In this document: piece by piece, positions 40,307 to 52,101 of the stretch
How positions within the stretch are numbered: position 1 is the stretch's first letter
How the letters are laid out: every line of letters begins with the position of its first letter
Source: Serinus canaria
Taxonomy: Eukaryota > Chordata > Aves > Passeriformes > Fringillidae
Direction: 5' to 3'
Length of the DNA stretch: 64,000 nucleotides
Assembly: GCF_022539315.1 (NCBI RefSeq)
Contig: NC_066316.1
Location: 31,621,245 to 31,685,244, forward strand
Notes under the pieces: model-generated
Told to the model about the DNA's origin: nothing
The model's input: only the letters and a program-made list of their open reading frames with translations
Databases searched by the model: none
Position numbers and translations under genes: made by a program

Positions 40307-43300
40307 CTCAGTAAGAAAACAGAAATTTCCTGTAGCTTTTGCTGTAAAAATGTAACTTCTCCGTAAATTATTTTGGGTTCCTTTCCACAGTACTATACAT
40401 ATGTTCACTTCCCACAAACTTGAGTTCTTCACACATCAAAACATCCTGGTGTTTCCCAGCAACTGTGTCAAATTCTTGACATTTTTATACTGACTAGACA
40501 TCTCCCTGTACTGATTCCATCCATCCTTATCAAATTTTGTACATAATGCTGTAGCATCTTCTCATGAAGCCAACCAATAATTTGATACTCCCATTTTTTT
40601 TTCCTAAAGCCGGTTTTCCTGTTACTTCAAATGCCAGTTAAAAAATTCTGTCAGGCTCATGAAAGCTACTGCCTGAATGCAGTCACTGTTTTGCAGATCT
40701 TTCAACACCCAAAACCAGCTTAATGTTTTCTTCGTTTCAAGCTATTAAGGTTAGGACACGATTTTGTCTGTCACGTAGGAATGTACTGGTGAATTGACTT
40801 ATGAGTCAATTTACATTCAAGAATCACTAAGATGAACAAATGCATCAGAAAGCAGAAATACTGTGTGTTGGTTTTTTTTCCATGGTAAGATTGTGGCACT
40901 TAAATCAGATCATTTACACAGAATATCAGATTCTACTAAGTTAAACAGTCTCCAAGCATTGCTTGGAGTGTTCTACTACTATAAGAGTAACAAGTCTCTA
41001 TAACAGAAAAACAGATTTGTGTACTTGGCCTTACCAAACATTTAAATAAGCTTTCATCCTTTCATGAATATGCTTTAAGACACTTTAAACAGAATTGGTT
41101 TGAGTTGTAAGCAAATTTTTAAAGATATATTCAGTGTGCATGCACTTCAGTGAGTCCTGTATTTATCAAAACATTCCCCATTTACTGCCTAAAAAGATGT
41201 GAAAAACATGTAAAAATTATAAAACAGAAGCTGCTAATCTTATGAAAGGTTAACAAAATATGTCCAACCAATCTGTCAATAAATACCTCCCTCTGCCTTA
41301 AAAGTGTAAAGACTAACAATAAAATATTATTTACTATAGCTGGATAAACTCTGAAGTGAGGACACTGCCACATCCTTATTAAGAGCTACACAGCTACCTG
41401 AATTTCATTCATATATTAATGGACAGTACTGTAGGCCATACAGAGCAGAAGTGCAGCCTGTGATTCACAATATCCATTTCAATCCAAGTCCAGGCATGAC
41501 AAAGATTAATACTAAGCCAGAAAACCTAAGGAAAGTCACTGTCTATAAAAAAGTTTAAATGGCAAACTGATCACTCATTTAGGAATTACACTTTGTGATT
41601 GTTACCATACAGTTGGCAAGGAATCCAGTGCCTTGGACCAGAGAAACAGATTACTTGTCTCTATTTGGAAAACAATAAAACAGCATGAAGTCAAATATCT
41701 CTATCTTCTAAATATTCAATTAGTAATTTAAGTATTTGGTTCCAACAATAGTGGTTGTTATTTTGTGCTTACTTTTACTCCATGCTAAAGAGCCTTCCTA
41801 TCAGTCTCAATCAAATTGCTAAATAAAACCCTGAGGAGCCATATCCACTATGGTAAACAACCACCTGCCTGTATTCTGCCTGCCAGAAACCACCTAAAAA
41901 ATGAGGAGAACCAATAACTGCCAGGAAGTGACAGCTACTCAGGAATCACACAGCCATGCTCCTTTCCCCCTGAAACAACAAGCTTTAACTTCATTCCCAC
42001 ATTGAAGCAGACTCAAACTTCATGCAGGCACAAGAAAATTCCCACAAGCCTCCAACTAAGTATGGCCTTTCCCACAGAGAATTGCAAGCACAGTTGCATA
42101 ATACTGAACAAACACACTGAAATGCCATCCTGAATACAAATTATTTCTGGTAAGCAAGATTATCACAGCATTAATTCTTTAAAAAGCTAGAAATCTTACC
42201 ATGAAAAAAAATTCAGGTAACAGTATATTTTCATTATTTAAAATCCTCGCTTCACTACTTTGCTAGACAAAGTAAAATGCAGACAGATGTTTGCAGACAA
42301 TTTGGTCAGCACCTCAAAACAATTCTGTGTGCAGAGTCTCCCAAGCCTTTCCAAACTTCTGTTCAAAATGCCAGACCCAAACCGCTGTGAGCTGAAACCT
42401 GCTCAGCCTTTCAGAACACAATTAACACTCTCTGTGCTTCCCACCTCAGGAAAGCTTTGGAGAAATTCTGCAGAAAGACAACTTCTGCCGTGTTACAGGA
42501 TGAGTCAATTCCTCTTCAGTAGACATAGCATTTTAATTTACAAATCAGACTTGTTTATACACAGATGTTCAGGCAGTGATTCAGGATTCCCTTGATATAC
42601 TTTTTTCCACTACACTTCGTGCTACTTTTCTCTAATTTCAAAATATATCTAGATTCTCTCACTGCTTGCTCATAAGGGTTTTTCCTCACAGGGAACTGAC
42701 AGAAAAACAAATACAGGGACAGCATAATACAAGCTGATTTCAACTAGCTTTGATTCAACTAGGGCTTTGATTACACTTCTACAGTTCACAATTTCCAGTG
42801 TACTTGATGGCATTAAAAAGAAGTATTTTGTTGAAGTCAGTTATTTCCATATTTAATTAGCTGAATAACCAACTTAACTGCTCTCTGAACAAAATGACAT
42901 ATAATGAATTTTTGATAGCTAAGTTAATCATAGCCAAAGGCTTCAGCTACTTTTCACATTACACAGGAAAACCCATGTCTTAGCAGTGCTAAAATCTGCT
43001 CGAAGCTGCAACTTTGTATTGAGCTCATGTAGAAATATATCCCATCTACATTGGATATAGTCAGTATGCAGCCAATAAAGGGCAGAAGTATGTATGAAAG
43101 AAACCATTTAAAAGATGCATTGCATCAGATATGTATCAGTAATTTTTTCTGAAAGACTAATATTGCCTTGTAATAATTTTTAAGGTCCTCAGGCACCTAA
43201 TTTTTTTCCCCTTCAAAATAAAACCATTCTGCTCTTGAAAGTAAGAGCATTCCCCTGGCTGCTATGAAAATATTCTTGAAATAAATTACTTCAAATAAGA

Positions 43301-43649
43301 AGCGTTTGTCAAATCTTATATAAAACTTCAGGAAAATGTTCTCTTGTAAAATTTGCATTCCCATACAAAACTATGCTAGTTGTGCCTGAATTCTTCACTA
43401 CTGTCATTGTGAAACTGAACATTTTTTTACTTAAAGAAAAGATGTATGAGGGTAAGATTCCAAAGATAATACTCTAGAAACACTGAAGTCCAAAACCCCC
43501 AGGAACAGGCTTAAAAGGAGTCTGGGGCCTGTGTGAAATAACATCTATTACCTTCATCACTGTCTAGTAAAAACTATTTAAAAGACTTATTAATTCACTT
43601 ATCTTTAGCATTTAATTATATAATTAAATCAATAATTTAGTAAAAGGAC

Positions 43650-43678
43650 TTTTTTTTTCTGTGATTTTTTTTTTTTTT
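43650..43678 (+). repeat. T-rich tract
   Basis: Two T-runs separated by CTGTGA, just before the 22-bp palindrome at 43682. Confidence 0.93.
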
Positions 43679-43681
43679 GTC

Positions 43682-43703
43682 TACACTATTAGCTAATAGT
43701 GTA
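43682..43703. repeat. Perfect 22-bp palindrome
   Basis: TACACTATTAG is followed directly by its reverse complement, with no spacer. It lies just after a T-rich tract. No known function. Confidence 0.95.
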
Positions 43704-46700
43704 AACTCTTTGAACTGGCTCAAATATTACCAGGGATAAAACTCAAGAGACCACTGTTCTGTCTGTGAAAAGGGAAATAGGCCATGCTTCAACCATTCTT
43801 TTATAATAATGCAAAAAAATAATAAAATCCAGCTTCACAATTCCCCCTGTATTCAAAATAGCTGGTTACAAATGAAATGAAGGTTTTGACACTGGAACAG
43901 AAAAGCCCATTTCCTCAGGTACCCACTACTGGAAAAAAAAAATTAGCTTACAAGCAACCAAAAATAATTTCAGCACATCTTATGTTTTACAATGAACCTC
44001 TAGGAAGACAAAGCAGTATTAACCACTAAGTATATTCTTAAACATCTTTGCTAAAACAGCAGTTGTGATACAGTGAATATATAAGTTTAGTTCAATACTT
44101 TTTTGTTTAGAGTTGATTTAAACATAAAAGGCCAGCTATGGTAGTAGGAAAAATTAAGCATGAAAAAAAGTCTCCCAAGCCTGATTAGTTTGAGAAATCA
44201 AATTTAATCAAGACATACATGCCTATGAAAATACGTGTTCCGAGGAAAGGTCACTGGCTAAGATCTTGAAGTTTATGAAGTTCTAAAGTATCTTAAACAC
44301 TTCATTCTAAATGCCTTCAGTAATTTTCTCTTCCAAGTTTACAACCTGAATGCAGTAGATTCAGGACACATGCTGTATAAGCCATGTCTCAATCTCAATC
44401 TTTTGATGGATAGCCATGGAAGCTGATGGCCATTCAAATGAATGTTGTAACAGCCAAACACTTGCAGCTCTGATTTGCAACAGAAATTAACAAAGCAGAA
44501 CCCAGCATCTCAAACATGCTGAGCTGTTGCTCCACGCTGTCTCAGTTTCCAGTAACTAGAGGTCAATTTTAATAAACAGCATCAGCATCCTAAAGGATGG
44601 ACGTTGACAAAGATTCTAACAGTTCCAAGTGTAAAAGTCAGCATCTGACCTACCTCCAGAAACTTCACCAGTTTCTTAAATAAGAGGACAGTCATTCTAG
44701 TCATGTATCTTGAATATGAAATTGCTTTCACTATCACATGTCTCTCTCCCCAGTAAATTAAAGTACTTTTTCCCCTAATATTCCTAAAGGTACTGACAAA
44801 GAGTCAAAATCTTTGCACCTAGCTACAAGATTTTTTTCACACTGCCATTCCAAAGCACCATTTGCCAACACAGACGTGTGTGATCATCAGACATCACTGG
44901 CATGCTTTCATGTAGAGGCACGAGTTAGAGGTAGCAGGCCTCAGCCAAGAAATATACTCCTGGAATTCAAGAACAATGATGGCTGGTCAACCTTTCATTC
45001 TGAAACACAGAACAACTTCATTTCCTTGCATATGCTAAATATCTTCCATTTCAACATGTGTGTCAGCACCAGAACTTTGTGATTTGTTCACACATAGTAC
45101 TTTACACAGAATATAAAAGCTGAGCATCTTATAATTAAGGTGCAGTAACAGGCTTACTCAACAAGAGAGAACAACGTCTTATCCGATGTCACTAACATCA
45201 CTTTATGAGCTATACAGAATGTTTAAGCCTTTCCATTGGAAAACAAAGTTTATCAAATGATATTCCAAAGCCTAAAAGGTAAAGCAAATATTACAAATAT
45301 GTAATACCATACAGCATGTAAATTTAATAAAATATCCTGATCACAAGACAGATGAATCATTCCCCTCTGATATTTTCCTCAAACTTTGTGCAGGTACCAA
45401 TTTTCTAATTCCTTTTTAGCCATGCTATAAAAACAGAAAAATTGAGAGTTTAAAGAAATGGAATTATCTATGTACTGTAACAACTCTGCACAAGTCAAAG
45501 GTCAAGACTGGTACTAACTGAGAGCATGTCTTTCATGAAACCTTATGTTTCTGGTTGCAAGGTAAACAGGATTGTAGGAGCAAGAAAGCTGGAACAAGGA
45601 GGTCAGAAACCATAAATCAGTTCAAATCATACAATACAGAGTGAAATGCAAAAGACTTAAAACTGCTACAGAGGATGAAGGCACAGTTATTCAAATTTAG
45701 AACTGCATGGCTGCTTGCCCTTCTAGCTGAAACTAGCAATTCTAAGAAAAATATTCTGTATGTCATAATAAGTAAAAATGAATTATGGTCTCTCATCACA
45801 CACTGTCCTAAGGGAGATTCCTGTCTAAGTAGAAAGAAATGGAAAAAACCCAACAGAGTTGACCAAGGCTGCCACAAGCCATCAGCCTGATGCTGCTGGG
45901 CTTCATGCCCCTCTCTAAAGTGAGATACTGGCAGTGTGTTAAAGAGCTGACTCTCTGTGGGCACATCAATGCCTATTTTACAAAATTTCTGTAAGACAAG
46001 AGAGATGTGAAAAAATATTTTGTTTATCCATCATTGCACAGTCTTCACTAAACACATTCTTTATCTGGTGTGCAAGTTACTAGTTTTTTTTCTCCACCTA
46101 AAGAAAGGTGCATAAAAGACTGAGCAAAAAAATGCCTTGGTCTTAATAAAGTTACACATTCATTAGCTTTTGATGAATGCCTGCAACCCCCTTTCCCCTT
46201 CCCATTAATCTCCTTCAAGTACCCCTAGGCTCTAATCCCAGTATTCTGAGCAATTAAGGTTTTGATTTTAAATTTGTTGAAAGCTGTCTAGAGAGATATT
46301 CTGATTACCAGCTGAGCCTCAAATACAAACAACTGGAGGATTTCCCCTGCTTTCTGGGGGGAATCTGTCAGCAAGTTTAAAGATGTGATGCCAGTTCAAG
46401 TGTTTTGGCCACATGACAAGGATTCCTAGCTCATTACTTCTTTCATAGGATCACAGAGCAAAGCAAAATTCTCTGCAGAGTGTATCTGGATGTTTTATTT
46501 TCCAGAATGTCAGTCTTTGTATTTTCTCTTGGATTCTTCAACTGCTAACAAGGCAGCAAAAGCACAAGGACAGTTTATTCAAGTATTTAGTACCATGCAG
46601 CTGTTATGTAAGATTGACATTGCTTTAGTAATTACTCCTTCCCACAACCAATAAACTTTCTTTTATAATTAGCAGTTGGAAATCAGGTTTGCAGGTATAA

Positions 46701-47830
46701 ATTATACTCACAAAATGCACCTAAAATATTAATCTGCATCTCTTCTTCAAATTTCAAAACTGTTCAGTGAAAAAAATGTCAAATACTGACTTTTCTAAAC
46801 AACACTGACTCTAGAGAAAGGAAAGGGTTTTAAAAATTAATTAGTGTATCCTAACCTGCCATGAAAAAAAATAGTATTACTTCTGTATTTATACTTGATT
46901 TTCATTAGCATTTTGAAGTACAACCTACAAAGAGAGAAACCATTTGAGAATATAAAAAAAGGTAGTTATCATTAAAAGCCCTGCAAGGCTAGGGAGTTCA
47001 TCTGTAAGTATAAGTCATCAGGAAGAGGCAAGAGTCAACTGCAAGAAGTGTACTTGTGCTTCAGACTGAGAGATGTCACTCATTCTTTCTTTTGTCTGCA
47101 ATTTCTACATCTTGAATCAGCTTCCAAATAATTATTTTTATAAGAAACATCTTATTGGTGTGCATCATAATCAAGTATTGTGAAATTCTTCCTACTTCAT
47201 CAACAGTGGTATAGCATCAAAAAGTCTGCTCTGAAAAATGTAAACTAATGACCAACACAAATCCCCTCAGGAAAGCAAATGAGCTGGAAATATTAAGAAT
47301 GGATGGCATGAAAATAAGTTTTCTGAAGAAAATTCTTTGGCACTCAACACTGGTTTACAACCTATATCATATTGTTTGGTATACAAATACATTATAATAG
47401 GATATCATTCAAATATATTTCACATTAACTGCAGTATTATCTCATTAAATTATCAATGGCCAAGTACTTTATGTTTAAAAATTATGAGTGAACCCAGCTT
47501 AGAAGCTGTAATGGGCATTCAAGTACTGACTGGATCATTTTCTAGTTTTTAATGTGTGTGAGGTTTTATCTGATCTGCCATACTTGTCCTTGTTGAAGGC
47601 AGTTTTCTTTTCTTACTGAACTTAAACAGGTGACTCACTCAGGTGGTCTCAGTTCTTCTAATCTTTTTCTTAAATAAAAGACTCCAGTAATTCCCACAGC
47701 CTAATCTTCTGTGAATTGTCAAAAAATACAATAATAATCAAAAAAAAGGCATGGAGAATAGAAGAAATCAGTCAAAAAATAGTTCCCCAGAAATTACACC
47801 TGCCCAAGCTATCTAGAGAGACAATTTCCT

Positions 47831-47855
47831 ACAGGACAGGACAGGACAGGACAGG
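47831..47855 (+). repeat. (ACAGG)5 microsatellite
   Basis: Five perfect copies of the pentamer ACAGG lie head to tail. They sit immediately before a possible degraded CR1 end. Confidence 0.97.
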
Positions 47856-47976
47856 TTTTGAAGCACAGTGGCAGGAGGACACTACACCGAGCAGCCACCT
47901 GGCCATGGTTCTAGGAAACCTGGACATGGTGGCTCTGCCTGAGGAGTGAACCTCCACCACTCTGTGATTCTCTAAC
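47856..47976 (+). mobile_element. Possible degraded CR1 3' end
   Basis: The segment contains AAACCTGGACATGGTGGCTC and closes with CCACTCTGTGATTCTCT. These resemble the end of a CR1 copy and its ATTCTRTG tail on the + strand, but the similarity is weak and the middle does not match well by eye. Confidence 0.4.
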
Positions 47977-48071
47977 AGGTATTTCACTAACTCCAAAAAC
48001 TACAACAATGGCAGAATAAGACAAAGGACAGTGGCTGGGTTCCAGCAGATTATGGAAACAAAAGACAAATG

Positions 48072-48097
48072 AAATTTCATTTCATTAAATGAAATTT
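48072..48097. repeat. Inverted repeat, 11-bp arms and 4-nt loop
   Basis: AAATTTCATTT, CATT, AAATGAAATTT. The composition is simple, so chance is likely. Confidence 0.85.
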
Positions 48098-48963
48098 GAA
48101 GGCAACACATTTATAAGCACTGGGAAGAAAAAGTTGTTTAGCTGGGTAGATATTAACTTTCTTTTGTAATTGTTATGTACTATACATGTATCAATAGACT
48201 GTATTATGTGGCTGATCATGTAAGGAAAAGAAAGGGGTTTCTCCTAAAAAAAGAATAAAAAGAAACTGTATTCTTGAGAACAAAGAAGAAACATTCAAAA
48301 CTACAGTGGAGATGTGGTGTAACTTCAGCAGCAGTAGCCAGAGGTAAAGGGAAATAGCTAGAAAATAAACCTAGAAAAACAGAGTTACCACGAGAGCAGC
48401 CTGACATGCAGGAAGGCTCTATCATGCAGTTTGTCCATTCATATGGGCAGAACATGCATATTCCAGGACAAGGCAAGAACAGCCCTAATTACTTTACAAC
48501 TCCACCTGAACACAAAACAAAACCAACACAGTGCTTCTTGGTTCACTCACAGAAGTGACTGCCAGAAATACATTTAACTTTTTTTCCCAATCCACATTCC
48601 ATGCACAAATCATTACTTTGGTAATTTAATACAATAAAATTATTAATAAGACCTTTGAGGTGAATAGTTCTCTCCTAGAAAAATACATTTAACTTCAATT
48701 TTTACCTTTACCTTATGAAATGTGACACAATTCAAAGTTAATTATTACTTAAGAATACTTTATAATTGCTAGTTAAGACTCCCAATTGCAGAATTATGGA
48801 GCGTGTACATTTTACTTCTTCAGGACAGCCTGTGCTATTCACTAAGGCTGTGTAAGACACTAGATAACAAAAAAGCATAATAGCAAGAACACAACAAGAA
48901 TGAGAGACATATCCTCCAGTAGAAAACAAAATTATGCATCTGAAACTACACTGCCCTTCAAGA

Positions 48964-48969
48964 CCTTAC
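48964..48969 (-). other. 5' splice site of QKI intron 3
   Basis: GTAAGG follows the AAG that ends exon 3, a good consensus donor. In-frame translation past it stops after three codons, so retention of intron 3 would truncate the protein inside the KH domain. Confidence 0.95.
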
Positions 48970-49086
48970 CTTCTTTTTGTCCCTCATTGAGCCCTTCCCT
49001 CGGACCATTATCTTGCATCCTGTTTCTGCCTCAAGTTGTTTAGCTGTTAGTCCTCTGGGCCCAAGGATTCTTCCAACAAAGTTAAA
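48970..49086 (-). CDS. QKI: QKI (quaking) coding exon 3: first part of the KH RNA-binding domain
   Basis: This internal exon has 117 nt, 39 codons, and both boundaries in phase 0. Read on the minus strand it starts [12 protein letters not shown] and ends [10 protein letters not shown], which I recognise as residues 96-134 of vertebrate QKI (human numbering), with no difference that I can recall. It carries the GPRG loop of the KH fold (residues 104-107), which lies against the RNA backbone, and the following helix with K120 and R124; in the STAR family these basic residues contact RNA. QKI dimerises through QUA1 and binds ACUAAY plus a UAAY half-site, controlling splicing, mRNA stability and translation, notably in myelinating glia and muscle. 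The acceptor is a T-rich tract ending TTTCAG and the donor is AAG|GTAAGG. The exon joins exon 4 in frame. The start codon and QUA1 lie outside the window. Reading into intron 3 hits a stop after three codons (48958-48960). Confidence 0.98.
49046..49051 (-). promoter_or_regulatory. ACUAAC motif inside QKI exon 3
   Basis: The minus-strand coding sequence for Gly-Leu-Thr contains ACTAAC, an exact core QKI-binding hexamer. The nearest UAAC half-site (49081-49084) is about 29 nt away, slightly beyond the 1-20 nt spacing usually given for a full QKI response element. Its use as a binding site is inferred, not shown. Confidence 0.4.
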
Positions 49087-49140
49087 CTGAAAGAAAAAAA
49101 TAATAATTTCTAAAAAATCAAGTAAATAAAATTAGTTTAA
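49087..49140 (-). promoter_or_regulatory. 3' splice site of QKI exon 3 with candidate branch point and ACUAAU
   Basis: On the minus strand a T-rich tract runs directly into TTTCAG at the exon edge. Further upstream, at 49131-49136, lies ACTAAT, 45-50 nt from the exon. It fits a branch-point consensus (yUnAy) and is also the core QKI recognition sequence ACUAAY. Which role it plays cannot be told from sequence alone. Confidence 0.7.
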
Positions 49141-49620
49141 AATTTAACAAGATATATTTCTGTGTCTAAAAATATCAAGTGTTTAATGGCTTAGGACACC
49201 ACACTAAATGCCTGAGGTTGAAAAATGTGTTAGGAACTGTTTTCATACATTAAGTACCCATGTGACCCCAACTTTGGGGGATACATGTCTCAGGTGGAAC
49301 TAGGTCATTTAGATGTAACATCAGGTAGTCTACATCAGCAGCAGCTCCTACTTTCCTCCTCATTAAGTTGTACAAGCTCTTACAGAAACTCCGAGCTGCT
49401 CTCCCTTCCCATTAACGTGTCCAGCCATGCTCATCCATAGGCCAACAAGGTGCACCATGGCCAGGAAACACACAGGGGCTGTGTGTTTGGGAAGGACATC
49501 AAAAATAATCCTTCTTTATCTACCCCTGCCATGGCATTTCCTTCAGGAAAAACAAACTAGGCCTCTTACGTGTTTATTTTAGGCTTCATGGGCAACATTT
49601 CTTAAAAATATGGTATTGTC

Positions 49621-49660
49621 ATACATACACACACATATATAAAATATTTGTATATATAAA
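49621..49660 (+). repeat. AT/CA-rich microsatellite-like stretch
   Basis: Imperfect (CA)n and (TA)n repeats over 40 nt, about 530 nt upstream of exon 3 on the gene's strand. Confidence 0.8.
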
Positions 49661-52052
49661 AATTTATGTGTCTATACAGATACAACAAAAGCATATCATT
49701 TCTTGTAAGCTGTACCATTTATTTAGTTGTACATACAAATAAAGCAAGCATTTCATGTTTAACTGGCTGACTTCAGCAGACAGCCCCCACCTACACTCAA
49801 CACAGTAATACCACCATTTAGCCATACATAACATTATTTCCTAGTTATTTTCAAGAGCTTTTTCTCTTTCATTATTTTCAAACACACATTCTGAAATAAT
49901 TTATTTATGACATAAATAAAAAAAGCACTAAGTGATGATAGCATTGAGAATGCAGAGCAGTATTCTGTGACAACTGCAGCGCCAAGATGAAGCACCAGCT
50001 CAAATGATAGATAAACTAAGAAGTTTCAGACTGAACATTAAATTCAAAGAAGAAATTAAAAGAACAGAAACTCTGCTGTAACGTTCTGCTCTGGATATTT
50101 TACATCCCGGTAAACAAAGTTATTCACTGGAATTAGGAAGAAGTTGGTGGCTTTCATTTCCTCAGCTAATTAAAACTGGGCTTGAGTACTAAAACTCAAT
50201 GTATTTGAAATCCTTAAGAAACTGCAAAGACCAGAAATGATTTAAGAGTAAGCAGATATTATGAATGCAAGCAAATTAAAGTTCTTTAAGAAAATTAGCA
50301 GTGTTTCACAGCAGCTAAACTATTCTGGGAATATATACTCCCAAAGTTATTTGGTATTGCAAGCTCAGAAAACAAAGACATATTATGAAGTCTGAATCAA
50401 TTACAGGGAGGTGAGGGGGTGTGTAGTGAAGACGAAAGGAACCTGTGAACGCACACAGAAACTGTGAATCACAAAAAATTAAAGAAACATCACTAAGCTT
50501 TGATAAAGCAATGAACTAGCTACAAGTATTAAAGTTCAGCTGTGAAATATTATTAAAATCTTACATGTTACACATTTTGTGTTTAATATGTTTTACATGA
50601 ACAGTATCTTGCTTTTCTCCACATCCAAACTTCTGCACACTAAAACTTTGGATATCTGTGCCCTTCCACTGATAATGCTAAAACAATATTGCAAAGCTGA
50701 TTTGAAACCAATATTTTAACCTACATAAAAGCTGACTATTGCTATATTCTCAATCTCCCAAGAAAAACAGCAGTCTCTACTGTTTCATTAATTTGGATCA
50801 TAAGTAAAAGAAAAATCAAATAATAACATACTTTGGATAAAAAATTAAATAGAACAATACAGGATACAAAGAAAAAAAAAAAGGGAGGAATCCGTATCAC
50901 CCTTAAGTTTGCAACTTTTTTGAAGTATGCAACCTTTTCTTTCCAAACTGTATGTATTAACACTTGGAGTCTTTTTGTATAGCTGCTCCTTCCTAACAGC
51001 TGCCTGCTCCCATTGCCTCTCCTGGGCCCTAGAATCTGATATCTAAAAGCAGGATGCCTAGACAAGGCAGTACTTCTACTGAAATCTCAGCAATGTTAAG
51101 TTACTCAGAACAATTATAAATCGCATTCTTATTAACACATCCCAGGTTGTTTCTTTCCCTCCCACAAAAATTCAGTTCTTGTTCTTACATTCACTGTCCC
51201 CAAATACTCCTCTCCATTACCTCAGCCTTGATCCTGTCCCCTAGTTTTATACTCATATGACACTTTTATGCCCCCCACAACAGCATATTGCTCTATATTT
51301 GTGTAACTAATTTCATGTTGTTGACTTCAGGCACAGTAATTTCAAGACAGAATTAAAATTCAAAACTGACTTTAAAAGCATTTGGTAATGACCTAATTTC
51401 TTTCTAAGCATACTTTCTATCCTACCAACCAAATTTTCTTCAGTGTGTTAAGAGATACAAGATGAAGGAGCATGCTGCAGGACCCCACCTGAGGTGCAGT
51501 CTTAATCAGTCATCAGTAATCAATTATCCCAGATTAAACCAAGTATTGCTTTAATAAATGATCCCCTACCTTTTGTACCAATGCATCGCTGTCAATATTC
51601 AGTTTCTCAGACAACCATCTTAAAAGTCCAAGCTCAGAATTCATAGAAAAATATAATTCAGACTCTTTTGTCAGAAAGACAGAGCAGTGACCAGCAAGAC
51701 CACAACTCAGGAACACAGAGTAAGCCTTCAAGTTAGACAGTTTTGTCAGAATCCAGCTGTATCTGCAGCTACTGCTTCTCCTACCTGTCAGGCCAGCTAG
51801 ACTATCAGACAGACTTATCAGAATGAGACATCTGACAAGTGCAGAAGACCACTCTTAACATCTAACTCTTATTTCTTGTGCTCTTTGTCTCATATTGTCG
51901 CCCAAACACACTCATCACTGCATTGTGTTTCCCTACAAATATCATACCTGTGCTCAGGAATACTGTTTGTTCGAACATTTGTACAGAGACAAAGCTAAGA
52001 ATATTTCCCCTTGATTTCCTGCAGTGTTTCTCACTTTGCATTTGAGTACTGT

Positions 52053-52101
52053 AGAGAATTCAGAAATCATTTTGACCCTCAGAGAATTCAGAAATCATTT
52101 T
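52053..52101. repeat. Tandem duplication, 21 nt identical, period 28
   Basis: The 21-nt unit starting AGAGAATTCAGAAATCATT is present at 52053-52073 and 52081-52101. It is a short direct duplication in intron 2. Confidence 0.93.

Larger units (their letters stand above)
10614..48969 (-). other. QKI intron 3, complete (about 38.4 kb)
   Basis: The intron runs from GTAAGG (48969) to AG (10614) on the minus strand. On the + strand A clearly exceeds T by eye, as expected for the template strand of a long transcribed intron. It holds CR1 copies at about 14012-14275 (minus) and 40140-40306 (plus) and a possible one near 47856-47976. Homopolymer-rich tracts lie at 11718, 14947, 19934, 22236 and 43650, and low-complexity C/A or G/T blocks at 20409, 24379 and 28207. 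Perfect inverted repeats lie at 13377, 31248, 43682 and 48072, and a purine tract at 40087. Two more GC-rich patches lie at about 17080-17300 and 23100-23460. I see no additional QKI exon; the other open frames are short, unspliced and low-complexity. Confidence 0.93.
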
